NCBI GenBank assembly: GCA_947174825.1
Contig: CAMWKN010000038.1
Location: 1 to 8,567 of the forward strand
DNA length: 8,567 bases
Source: an uncultured Clostridium sp.
GTDB lineage: Bacteria > Bacillota_A > Clostridia > Lachnospirales > Lachnospiraceae
Reading direction: 5' to 3'
Notes under the pieces: model-generated
Database searches by the model: none
Seen by the model: only the letters and a program-made list of their open reading frames with translations
Told to the model about the DNA's origin: nothing
Made by a program: the position numbers and the translations under genes
In this document: positions 1 through 6,353 of the stretch, one piece after another
Layout of the letters: every line of letters begins with the position of its first letter
How positions within the stretch are numbered: the stretch's first letter is position 1

Positions 1-2
1 TT

Positions 3-1874
3 GTGCTTGTGGCTATATTGGCTGGCAGTGTGGGATGTGGCAGACGTTCGGAGGATACGGTGGGAGAAACCGGGCAGATTACCACCGAAGCAGCATTGGA
101 TATTAGCAGCCATAAAGATTCGGAAAATATACAGCATCAGTTGGAGGTTCTGGCAAAAAATGCCGGACAGTGGCGGTCTACCAGGGATGCAGATATAAAT
201 GAAGGATACAATACGATATATTATCTGATCAGCGATCTGGACCAGAATGGAAGACTGGAAGTTATGGGACATGAATATCTGGGGCTGGAGGAGAAAGAGA
301 TTTCCTTGGGGTGCTATGAGGTGGATGCCTCTGGAAATGGCATCGTGGAGGTGGACACGTCTCAGCTTGGAAATTCTTTTGTAGATGATTTCGATGATGG
401 ACTGTATATGGCATATTATGATCCTGAGACGAGGGAATATCACTATGTTACTGAAACTGTAGGGGGTGATTGGAGCGATACGGAGTATCAGAAGATTACA
501 GCACTGACTTTGAAACAGGGAAAGATAAGCAAAGAGGAAAACGTGGATGGTACGGTTTATGCAGGTTGTGAGAAATTGACAGTTCAGATTCCTTGCTTTT
601 ATTTTTACCATAATCGGGAGGATACCACAGAGGAACAAATGATACATATCATGGAAAAGGCTTACCAGGGTTTTTCTATGGGATATCCGCTGGGGATGCA
701 GGAAATGACTGTCAGCGGTCATAAAGTTATGATTCCACAGTATTCCACTATGCAGGATGTGGAAAAGCAGGAACGGATTAACCAGCTGATTTATGACCAG
801 GTGTCCCAGAGTTTGGAACATGCCTTTGACTTGCAGGATCCAAAATGGGATTTGGAAGATGTCTGCATAAGCATGAAATATACCGGATGGGATCGTGTGA
901 GTCTGCTATTGATGGCAAGTGGTTCCCGTCAGGGAATGGCGCATGCACAAAGCCTATGTGATACGGTGAATATTGATTTGGAACAGGAATGTATTCTGTC
1001 TGGGAAGAGTATTTTGCCGGAAGAGTATCGGGAAGAGGTGGAGGAGGATCTTATATTCGGGGAATATCAGGAAATTCTGTCTGGAAAGAAAATGAAATAT
1101 CCGGTTTCCTTTCAAGGGCAGGATATTAAAATTTATCAGACCATAGACCGGATTGGGCTGGTGATTCCGACGAATGTCCAGGCAAAACCCTATTTGGTCT
1201 ATGAGGTTTATGTTGATATGGATCAGAATAGGTATACTGGCTATCCATCATCGATTCCATATCCGGATGTGGACTGGGATGAATATCAGTATACTTTGCT
1301 TGCCGCAGAATATCAGAGCTTACAGGACTATATGCCTATACTGTTGGGAAAGACAGATTTTACTTGGTTTTCAGAATCTTCTTTTCTTGGTGGGCAGGAG
1401 ATAGAGGAACAGGTATCCATTTATCAATTTCTGGAAAAGTATGGGGAACCCATCGAAAGTTATAGGGATTATCGTCTGGCAAATATTTCCATATCCGATG
1501 TAACACAGGATGGGAAATCGGAATTGGTGCTGCATTTTTCTTCTTTTGGTGGTTTTTATCTGATATTGAATCGGGAGGGAGAAAAGTTTTATGGGACGGA
1601 TCACACTGAGCGGTGTTTTCTGGGATTACAGGAAAATGGAGTTTATAGGGGATCAGGAGGCGCCTCTTATCAGGGTTTCTATCAGTTACGTTTTCGTGGA
1701 GGGAAGTTTATCGAAACCTTGATTGGGAGGCGGGATGGTAAAAAGTATTATATTGGAGACAGAAAAGTGGAGGAGAAAAAATTTTGGAAATGGGAGGAGG
1801 AGAATACAGAGAAAACGGTATGTCAGTATGCTCCGGAGAAATTGCAGGATGGGAGCGGGGAAGCTAGGCAGTGA
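3..1874 (+). CDS. Surface lipoprotein with PdaC/RsiV-like (DUF4163/DUF3298-type) region, 5'-partial
   Basis: The reading frame is already open at the left edge, and its first visible residues (VLVAILAGSVGCG) are the hydrophobic end of a signal peptide followed by a lipobox-like SVGC. The true start therefore lies before the window and the GTG at 3 is not it. The mature protein would be lipid-anchored at Cys12 on the outer face of the membrane. Residues about 235-405 fit the DUF4163/DUF3298 layout of PdaC- and RsiV-like proteins: INQLIYDQVSQSL, then a strand pair, then GMAHAQSLCDTVNIDLEQ (compare the family's GGAHPN...xNxDL...G), then a C-terminal strand region. Two acidic loops, DLDQNGRLE (78-86) and DVTQDGKSEL (499-508), resemble the DxDxNGxxE loops of FG-GAP/EF-hand-like repeats and may bind Ca2+. 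Ligand and role are unknown; polysaccharide or lysozyme binding is only a family-based guess. The gene stands alone and ends just before a strong terminator. Coding is secure; the domain assignment is from memory of the family pattern. Confidence 0.8.
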   Translation: MLVAILAGSVGCGRRSEDTVGETGQITTEAALDISSHKDSENIQHQLEVLAKNAGQWRSTRDADINEGYNTIYYLISDLDQNGRLEVMGHEYLGLEEKEISLGCYEVDASGNGIVEVDTSQLGNSFVDDFDDGLYMAYYDPETREYHYVTETVGGDWSDTEYQKITALTLKQGKISKEENVDGTVYAGCEKLTVQIPCFYFYHNREDTTEEQMIHIMEKAYQGFSMGYPLGMQEMTVSGHKVMIPQYSTMQDVEKQERINQLIYDQVSQSLEHAFDLQDPKWDLEDVCISMKYTGWDRVSLLLMASGSRQGMAHAQSLCDTVNIDLEQECILSGKSILPEEYREEVEEDLIFGEYQEILSGKKMKYPVSFQGQDIKIYQTIDRIGLVIPTNVQAKPYLVYEVYVDMDQNRYTGYPSSIPYPDVDWDEYQYTLLAAEYQSLQDYMPILLGKTDFTWFSESSFLGGQEIEEQVSIYQFLEKYGEPIESYRDYRLANISISDVTQDGKSELVLHFSSFGGFYLILNREGEKFYGTDHTERCFLGLQENGVYRGSGGASYQGFYQLRFRGGKFIETLIGRRDGKKYYIGDRKVEEKKFWKWEEENTEKTVCQYAPEKLQDGSGEARQ

Positions 1875-1907
1875 AATTTTGAATGATATACTATACCAGT
1901 ACAGACG

Positions 1908-1956
1908 AAAAAGTTCTTGCCAGGGAAAGTCTTAAATCCCCTGACAAGGACTTTTT
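1908..1956. terminator. Bidirectional rho-independent terminator between convergent genes
   Basis: Arm 1908-1925 (AAAAAGTTCTTGCCAGGG) pairs with arm 1939-1956 (CCCTGACAAGGACTTTTT) around a 13-nt loop. There are 16 Watson-Crick pairs, one G-T wobble and one C-A mismatch. The A5 start and T5 end provide a U-tract on either strand, so it can end the lipoprotein transcript from the left and the anti-sigma transcript from the right. Confidence 0.9.
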
Positions 1957-2038
1957 CTAGCGGTACAGCGGGACTGCCTATTGTATTAGTGATGGTATAT
2001 TAACATATCACTTTTGTTTGTTCCTCTCTCCTCGGATA

Positions 2039-3475
2039 CTACTGTGATATATCAATATATGCCCGCTGATCTTTGGAATAGCCGCTATTAAAGCAGAGAT
2101 ACATACTATCTAACATATCCTCATCTACAATATAGGCAAAATGCAATATATGCTCCCCATCGTCTTGCAGATTCTTAATAATGTACTGCTCTCCGCCAAC
2201 CGTTTCCTTAAAATAGCAAGGCGAACGATCAACATATGGCATTATTATTTCTTCGGGGCGGTTGTACTTGTACTTTAAATATTCCCGCATATCATAATAT
2301 TTGTTATCTTTCTTTTCAAAAAACTCCATGTCTGGCAGTTGCAAGAGTGCACTTCCCGTTGCTTTAAGGGTAACATAGACCATTTTAGGTTGTATTTTTT
2401 CCTTTTTGATGACAGACATTTCCGGCTCCGAAATGCCATCGCCACACTTGATTTCTTCGCGGATATAGGGTTTTAATTTCCCGTTTTTATCCCACATGTT
2501 CTGGCAGTGATCTAAAAATAGCTCCTGTTTCGGGTCTGTCGTATCATAGTCCGCCACTTTAGAAGAAACCTTCACATCGAGTACCTGGAGGGAAAGGCCA
2601 AAACACTTGAGAACTTCATTTTTTTCTTTTACAAGAGATGTTACCTCTGTACTGTCAGAAATAGGCTCGAATGGTTTGGTATTTGAATTCTGCAGATTAC
2701 TTAGCAATGTATAGCCGCTTGCGTCCTTTTTAGCAACATCTGTTACCGTAGTTTTTTCGGCCATTGATATGAGCTGTTCTTTGCCAAGTCCCTGCATGCA
2801 GGTATAAGAAATGATATAGCCGTATTCCTCGTAAAACACATATACATTTAAGGTATAGTCTGTATCATAGTGATACTGAGACCCATGTACTGTGCCGTTC
2901 TCACAAAACAATGCCCTGTGCCCATTTATCTCAATTTCCTGCATGGATTCCTGATTATATAAATCTAAGATAGTATCACTGTTTTTGTCTACATAGAGAA
3001 TTTCACAAGAGAAATCTTTTCCTGCATGGGAACCATCTTTATGAATGTATTCATAATAATTGATTTCTTCCCCATCATTCATGTCGTAAGTCACTTGCTC
3101 CATTTTATAATCGGGACCGCAATCTGTCTGCACTTGAATATAATGCATCGTTTCTTTGTCTTTTGTTTTCGTGTCATCTGTATCCTTTGTCTGCTCCAGT
3201 TTGAGTTTTGCATGGTAGTTGTTTTTTTCAACTTTTATGTTTATATACTTAGAAAGTTTTCCGGCTGCATATGCGCCTGTGGGGATAATCAGCGCAGCTG
3301 CCAGGCAGGCCGCAATTCCCATTTTCCAGCCGGATAGAACTACTTTTCTGCTTCCTAAGCCTCTTTTCTGATCCTGGTCGTCATCAGTTGTCTCTAAAAT
3401 CTGCCGGTAAACTTTTTCCTTTGAGTCTTCTGTCATCTTAATATTGGAATATGCTTTTTTTATTTTATTATCCAT
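2039..3475 (-). CDS. Membrane-anchored anti-sigma factor with large extracellular domain (DUF4367-like)
   Basis: Predicted partner of the ECF sigma factor encoded 18 bp upstream; it should hold that sigma inactive at the membrane until an external signal arrives. Numbering from the ATG at 3475 (478 aa), residues 1-48 are a charged cytosolic segment (DNKIKKAYSNIKMTEDSKEK) typical of sigma-binding N-termini. Residues about 49-71 (GWKMGIAACLAAALIIPTG) form one transmembrane helix, and about 400 residues follow outside. Residues about 180-250 (GHRALFC..., then YIISYTCMQGLGKEQLISMAEKT) match the DUF4367 pattern, including its conserved 'G.s.eeLi.iAe' ending. The last 200 residues form a second beta-rich region, possibly DUF4352/DUF5643-like. 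An in-frame TTG directly before the ATG (TTGATG) sits 7 nt from AGGAG, whereas the ATG sits 10 nt away, so the start could be one codon earlier. There are no protease or kinase motifs. The sequence gives no clue to the signal sensed. Confidence 0.85.
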   Translation of the reverse strand: MDNKIKKAYSNIKMTEDSKEKVYRQILETTDDDQDQKRGLGSRKVVLSGWKMGIAACLAAALIIPTGAYAAGKLSKYINIKVEKNNYHAKLKLEQTKDTDDTKTKDKETMHYIQVQTDCGPDYKMEQVTYDMNDGEEINYYEYIHKDGSHAGKDFSCEILYVDKNSDTILDLYNQESMQEIEINGHRALFCENGTVHGSQYHYDTDYTLNVYVFYEEYGYIISYTCMQGLGKEQLISMAEKTTVTDVAKKDASGYTLLSNLQNSNTKPFEPISDSTEVTSLVKEKNEVLKCFGLSLQVLDVKVSSKVADYDTTDPKQELFLDHCQNMWDKNGKLKPYIREEIKCGDGISEPEMSVIKKEKIQPKMVYVTLKATGSALLQLPDMEFFEKKDNKYYDMREYLKYKYNRPEEIIMPYVDRSPCYFKETVGGEQYIIKNLQDDGEHILHFAYIVDEDMLDSMYLCFNSGYSKDQRAYIDISQ

Positions 3476-3493
3476 CAATCCTCATCTCCTCTT

Positions 3494-3979
3494 CTACATA
3501 ATTTCTAATTTCAATAGTTTTCTTGCTTTCTGTAAATATGTCCGTATGGTTGAATCCGGTTTATGAAGAAGCGTAGCAATCTCCTTGCTGTTGTAGTCTT
3601 CGTAATAATAAAGATAGACTGCGGTTTTATATTTTTCCGGCAGTTGCATAACCAGCTCCATCATTTCATCTACCTGCTGTTCCTGCGCATCCGCTACGCC
3701 ATCATAGTCTTCTATGCTTTTCCTTTTTCTCCACCACTGTTTCAGCATATCCTTACAATGGTTTGATGCCGTCACAATCAGCCATGCCTTCAGGTGTTGC
3801 TGCGAATCAAAACATTTTCCGTGGTGATAGTATTTCAGAAAAGTTTCCTGGACAGCGTCTTCCGCATCCATGTGGTTCTTCATGAAAGAAAAACAGAGGC
3901 GGTAAATATCATCAACATACGTTTCATATACTTCGGTAAACTCTTGTTCCTTGTCGGTACTTAATAAGCTCACGTCCAT
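3494..3979 (-). CDS. ECF-type RNA polymerase sigma factor (sigma-70 family)
   Basis: Directs RNA polymerase to a small regulon, probably envelope-stress genes, when released by the anti-sigma factor encoded directly downstream. The 161-aa length is usual for the family. Region 2 spans residues about 17-84 and includes the hallmark DAEDAVQETFLKYY (38-51) of the core-binding and -10-recognition segment. Region 4 spans about 105-158 with LPEKYKTAVYLYYYEDYNSKEIA and the recognition helix around KPDSTIRTYLQKARKLLK. The linker is short, with no extra C-terminal domain. The frame stays open for 20 more codons upstream, but the ATG at 3979 is preferred because AGGAGG lies 6 nt before it. The stop (TAG, 3494-3496) is followed 18 nt later by the anti-sigma start, the normal order for a co-transcribed and translationally coupled pair. 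Confidence 0.92.
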   Translation of the reverse strand: MDVSLLSTDKEQEFTEVYETYVDDIYRLCFSFMKNHMDAEDAVQETFLKYYHHGKCFDSQQHLKAWLIVTASNHCKDMLKQWWRKRKSIEDYDGVADAQEQQVDEMMELVMQLPEKYKTAVYLYYYEDYNSKEIATLLHKPDSTIRTYLQKARKLLKLEIM

Positions 3980-4029
3980 TTTTCTCCTCCTTTCACTATA
4001 GATACGATCCTGAAGCCTGATGTGTCGAA

Positions 4030-4058
4030 AAAATATCATATTGTTGTTTTACTGTCAA
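4030..4058 (-). promoter_or_regulatory. SigA-like promoter of the sigma/anti-sigma operon
   Basis: On the minus strand a consensus -35 TTGACA (4053-4058) is separated by 17 nt from TATTTT (4030-4035, 4 of 6 matches to TATAAT). Transcription would begin near 4023, giving a leader of about 44 nt before the sigma start codon. I found no clear ECF-type TGAAAC...CGTC promoter here, so self-activation by this sigma is not evident. The call rests on the perfect -35 and the ideal spacing. Confidence 0.6.
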
Positions 4059-4141
4059 TGTTCTGCTCTTATATAACACAGCAAGAATTAGCATAAGTCC
4101 CTAGTTTTCAGGCATTTTGAAAAACATTTAGTAAAATTTGG

Positions 4142-4201
4142 AATAAACAGTATAAAACAGTTGACAACAGTTATATACTGTTATATACTGTTTATTACAG
4201 A
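4142..4201. promoter_or_regulatory. Phased operator array: ACAGT/ACTGT pentamers every 10 bp
   Basis: ACAGT occurs at 4147, 4157 and 4167 and its reverse complement ACTGT at 4177 and 4187; a sixth partial copy, ACAGA, begins at 4197. All starts are exactly 10 bp apart, about one helical turn, so every copy faces the same side of the DNA. The array is symmetric about 4169. The outer arms AATAAACAGTATA (4142-4154) and TATACTGTTTATT (4184-4196) are a perfect 13-bp inverted repeat. A further dyad AACAGTTATATACTGTT sits at 4166-4182, and GTTATATACT is tandemly duplicated at 4170-4189. The array covers both the -35 and -10 of the downstream promoter, as expected for an operator bound by several dimers of a repressor, most likely the GntR protein encoded next. 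The pattern is direct observation; the protein partner is inference. Confidence 0.75.
4161..4189 (+). promoter_or_regulatory. SigA-type promoter of the GntR-ABC operon
   Basis: A consensus -35 TTGACA (4161-4166), a 17-nt spacer and -10 TATACT (4184-4189, 5 of 6 matches) form a strong vegetative promoter. It is completely embedded in the phased pentamer array, so any protein bound there would block RNA polymerase. The predicted start is near 4196, leaving a leader of about 120 nt. Confidence 0.82.
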
Positions 4202-4318
4202 AGACTTCTGAATCTGGTATAACGGTTTGATAATGGACGGAATAATATTTACAGTCTGCTTCCTTGCAAATTGTTACATCAGATCACTTGATATTGATAT
4301 CACGAAATGAGGATGAAC
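4197..4318 (+). other. Long 5' leader of the GntR-ABC operon with two short dyads
   Basis: About 120 nt lie between the predicted transcription start and the GntR start codon. CAGAAG-A-CTTCTG (4198-4210) is a 6-bp dyad with a single central base, placed at the very beginning of the transcript. TGATAT-TG-ATATCA (4289-4302) is a second 6-bp dyad 16 nt before the start codon. I recognise no riboswitch, attenuator or leader peptide. Secondary operator sites or weak RNA hairpins are both possible. Confidence 0.4.
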
Positions 4319-4711
4319 ATGAATATGCATATTATAGTGAATACGTCGTCCATGGTGCCCATTTATGAGCAAATCGTGGATCAGATTAAAACAGCGATTA
4401 TTGCCGGAGAATTGCAGGAGGGAGAGAATCTGCCATCGGTACGGGGAATGTCTAAAGAGCTGAAGATCAGTGCGCTTACGGTGAAAAAGGCATATGACAA
4501 CCTGGAGCAGGAGGGATTTACCGTAACCGTGCATGGTAAGGGGACTTTTGTGGCAGCAGTCAATCCGGAATTGCAGCAGGAGGAACGTCGCAAAGAGGTA
4601 GAAATGGATCTGGAACAGGTGATATCCAAGGGGATACGGTGTGGACTTTCCGGAGAAGAAATCCGCAGTCTGTTTGAGATCATTATGGAGGGATTGGATG
4701 TTAAAGATTAA
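4319..4711 (+). CDS. GntR-family transcriptional regulator, YtrA subfamily
   Basis: A small DNA-binding repressor, expected to control its own operon through the pentamer array just upstream. Numbering from the ATG at 4319 (130 aa), the winged helix-turn-helix spans about 12-80. PIYEQIVDQIKTAIIAGEL is the standard first helix, LPSVRGMSKELKISALTVKKAYDNLEQEG holds the HTH, and TVHGKGTFV is the wing. The remaining 50 residues are a short two-helix tail, as in YtrA-type regulators, not a large FadR/HutC effector domain. Four ATGs crowd the start (4307, 4313, 4319, 4325). I chose 4319 because GAGGA at 4309-4313 lies 5 nt before it, while 4307 has no ribosome binding site. The gene ends 14 bp inside the ABC ATPase gene, so the two are translationally coupled. 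In Bacillus ytr-type systems such operons are induced by cell-wall antibiotics; whether that holds here is inference. Confidence 0.9.
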   Translation: MNMHIIVNTSSMVPIYEQIVDQIKTAIIAGELQEGENLPSVRGMSKELKISALTVKKAYDNLEQEGFTVTVHGKGTFVAAVNPELQQEERRKEVEMDLEQVISKGIRCGLSGEEIRSLFEIIMEGLDVKD

Positions 4712-5540
4712 TCAAATAAAAAAACAATATCAAGGTTTTACCTTGCATTGTTCCATGGAGGTGCAGCCGGGGTGCATTACTGGTTTGGTTGGCAGAAACG
4801 GAGCAGGGAAAAGTACCACCTTAAAAGCCGCACTGGGATTGATCCATATGGATGGTGGTAGTATAGAGATGTTTGGAAAAGATATTCAGGCATTGACCGA
4901 TCAGGATAAACAGAAACTGGGGGTGGTAATGTCGGATTCGGGATTCAGCTCATATCTGTCCATACGGGATATTACCCGCATTATGAAATGTTTGTATTCG
5001 GATTATGAACATGATTGGTTTATACAGAAATGTCAGCATTTTGATTTGCCGATGGATCAGAAAATCAAGGAATTTTCTACTGGTATGCGAGCAAAACTAA
5101 AAGTTCTGGTGGCTCTGTGTCATCATGCTTCTTTATTGATATTGGATGAGCCAACCGTGGGAATGGATGTAGTGGTACGGGAAGAATTGCTGGATCTGTT
5201 ACGCAACTATATGGAGGAGGATGATTCTCGTTCTATTGTTATCAGTTCCCATATTTCTTCCGATCTGGAATCGCTGTGTGATGATTTTTATGTGATTCAT
5301 GAGGGAGAGATTATCCTGCATGAGGAAACAGATGTGCTGCTCAGTGATTATGCATTGTTGAAAGCAGATGAGGCTATGTATGCCAAACTGGATCCACAAT
5401 ATATCTTGAAATCCAAGCAGGAATCATACGGTTATAGCTGTCTGACTAACAAGCGACAGTATTATCTGGAAAATTATCCGGATCTGGTTATGGAGAAGGG
5501 AAGCATTGATGATTTGATCTTAATGATGCTGGCACAATGA
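4698..5540 (+). CDS. ABC transporter ATP-binding protein (YtrB/CcmA-like)
   Basis: The cytoplasmic ATPase that powers the permease encoded next. Numbering from the ATG at 4698 (280 aa): Walker A GRNGAGKST at 32-40, signature loop STGMR at 127-131 (a variant of LSGGQ), Walker B LLILDE at 146-151, D-loop VGMD at 154-157 and switch His185 in SSHISSD. All catalytic residues are present. The Q-loop position reads VVMSDSGF (about 76-83) with no glutamine, a variation I associate with this GntR-linked subgroup. About 80 residues after the core form a less conserved C-terminal tail. The frame is open from 4641, but the ATG at 4698 is preceded by GGAGGG with 5-nt spacing and gives the family's normal MLKINQIKKQYQGFTL start. 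It overlaps the GntR gene by 14 bp. Substrate unknown; a peptide or antibiotic exporter is plausible. Confidence 0.93.
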   Translation: MLKINQIKKQYQGFTLHCSMEVQPGCITGLVGRNGAGKSTTLKAALGLIHMDGGSIEMFGKDIQALTDQDKQKLGVVMSDSGFSSYLSIRDITRIMKCLYSDYEHDWFIQKCQHFDLPMDQKIKEFSTGMRAKLKVLVALCHHASLLILDEPTVGMDVVVREELLDLLRNYMEEDDSRSIVISSHISSDLESLCDDFYVIHEGEIILHEETDVLLSDYALLKADEAMYAKLDPQYILKSKQESYGYSCLTNKRQYYLENYPDLVMEKGSIDDLILMMLAQ

Positions 5541-5551
5541 GTAACAAACAG

Positions 5552-5570
5552 CTAGTATTCATTGTACTAG
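5552..5570 (+). other. Small intercistronic hairpin before the permease gene
   Basis: CTAGTA (5552-5557) and TACTAG (5565-5570) form a perfect 6-bp stem around a 7-nt loop. It lies in the 47-bp gap between ATPase and permease, ending 5 nt before the GAGGT ribosome binding site. There is no U-tract, so it is not a terminator. It might tune message stability or permease translation, or be chance. Confidence 0.3.
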
Positions 5571-5587
5571 GGAAAGAGGTGTGAGTG

Positions 5588-6250
5588 ATGAAAGGCTTAT
5601 TGGTAAAAGATATTTGTTTATTATTACAGCAGAAAAAATTTCTGATTCTACTGTTAGTGTTATCCATTGTGCTGAATTTTAATTCTGATGGTTCCTTTGT
5701 GATTGGATATCTGACCTTTGTCTGCTCTTTTTTTGTCATCAGCAGTATTACTTATGATGAATATGAGAATGGATATCGGTTTCTATTTACGCTTCCCGTA
5801 GGTCGGAATAGCTATGTTCAGGCGAAATATGCCTTTGCTGTTCTGCTTTGTACATTGGCATGGCTGACAGGCTGTCTGATTTCTACCGCCTTTTATCTGG
5901 CAAATAATCAAGCAGCTAAAGTGCAGGCAGGAATGGGAGAGGCATGTATACTTCTGCCGCTTATTTTGATTTTTCTGGCAGTGATGCTTCCTGTTCAATT
6001 CAAATTTGGTTCTGAAAAAGGCAGAATTGTTATGGCATTTACTTTTTGCGGGTGTATTTTGATTGGATACTTGCTGCAAAAGATAGGGGAACAGGCAAGC
6101 GTTCAGCTAGGGCAGATTATGCAGATGGTGAACCGTCTGTTGAAACTGGACTGGTGGTTACAGGCAGGTATTTTTGGAATAGTGACATTACTTGTTCTGG
6201 GAATTTCTTATATGGTAAGTGTTGCTGTGATGAGAGGGAAAGAATTTTAA
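5588..6250 (+). CDS. ABC-2 type transporter permease (ABC2_membrane_5-like)
   Basis: The membrane half of the ABC transporter. At 220 aa it is a typical compact ABC-2 permease with about six predicted membrane helices: residues about 17-30, 37-55, 80-103, 119-136, 145-164 and 190-213. The family hallmark is the loop after helix 2, where YDEYENGYRFLFTLPVGRN (56-74) followed by SYVQAKY matches the 'DE..nGw.fl.tLPvsr..yV.aKY' pattern of ABC2_membrane_5 proteins. The ATG at 5588 is preferred over the adjacent in-frame GTG at 5585 because GAGGT lies 7 nt before it. It is the last gene of the operon, followed by a terminator. With one ATPase and one permease, the active transporter is probably a homodimer of each. 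No extracytoplasmic substrate-binding protein is encoded nearby, which fits export. Confidence 0.88.
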   Translation: MKGLLVKDICLLLQQKKFLILLLVLSIVLNFNSDGSFVIGYLTFVCSFFVISSITYDEYENGYRFLFTLPVGRNSYVQAKYAFAVLLCTLAWLTGCLISTAFYLANNQAAKVQAGMGEACILLPLILIFLAVMLPVQFKFGSEKGRIVMAFTFCGCILIGYLLQKIGEQASVQLGQIMQMVNRLLKLDWWLQAGIFGIVTLLVLGISYMVSVAVMRGKEF

Positions 6251-6281
6251 AATACGAAAAGATATATTGGCACTGGGCATT

Positions 6282-6313
6282 AAGAAAGAGTTTCGCATGA
6301 GAAACTCTTTCTT
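6282..6313. terminator. Hairpin terminator between convergent ABC operon and MATE gene
   Basis: AAGAAAGAGTTTC (6282-6294) and GAAACTCTTTCTT (6301-6313) are a perfect 13-bp inverted repeat around the 6-nt loop GCATGA. The 3' arm ends in a pyrimidine-rich CTTTCTT on both strands, but no long uninterrupted U-run follows, so efficiency may be moderate. Its position between two convergent genes suggests use in both directions. Confidence 0.75.
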
Positions 6314-6353
6314 CGGCTTCAGTGGCAAAAGCAATCTCTTCTTATTCTAGCAA

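Noticed and set aside
1990..2016. Weak inverted repeat GTGAT...ATCAC followed by TTTTG as a second terminator
   Set aside because: Only five pairs with a large AT-rich loop; the neighbouring hairpin at 1908-1956 explains termination.
4001..4110. ECF-type autoregulatory promoter for the sigma operon (TGAAAAC at 4104-4110, CGTATC at 4001-4006, minus strand)
   Set aside because: The two elements are about 97 bp apart, not 16-17, and neither has a partner at the correct distance.
4147..4201. Evenly spaced short repeats as a possible CRISPR or tandem-repeat array
   Set aside because: Units are 5 bp at 10-bp intervals, partly inverted, and overlap a consensus promoter; CRISPR repeats and spacers are far longer. 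An operator array explains it better.
4227..4255. Second promoter TTGATA-17-TACAGT in the GntR leader
   Set aside because: The -10 matches only 4 of 6 bases and lacks a strong TATAAT-like core; the upstream TTGACA-17-TATACT is far better.
6046..6300. 84-residue open frame overlapping the permease 3' end
   Set aside because: It lies in another frame of the permease and ends inside the terminator hairpin; no start signals.
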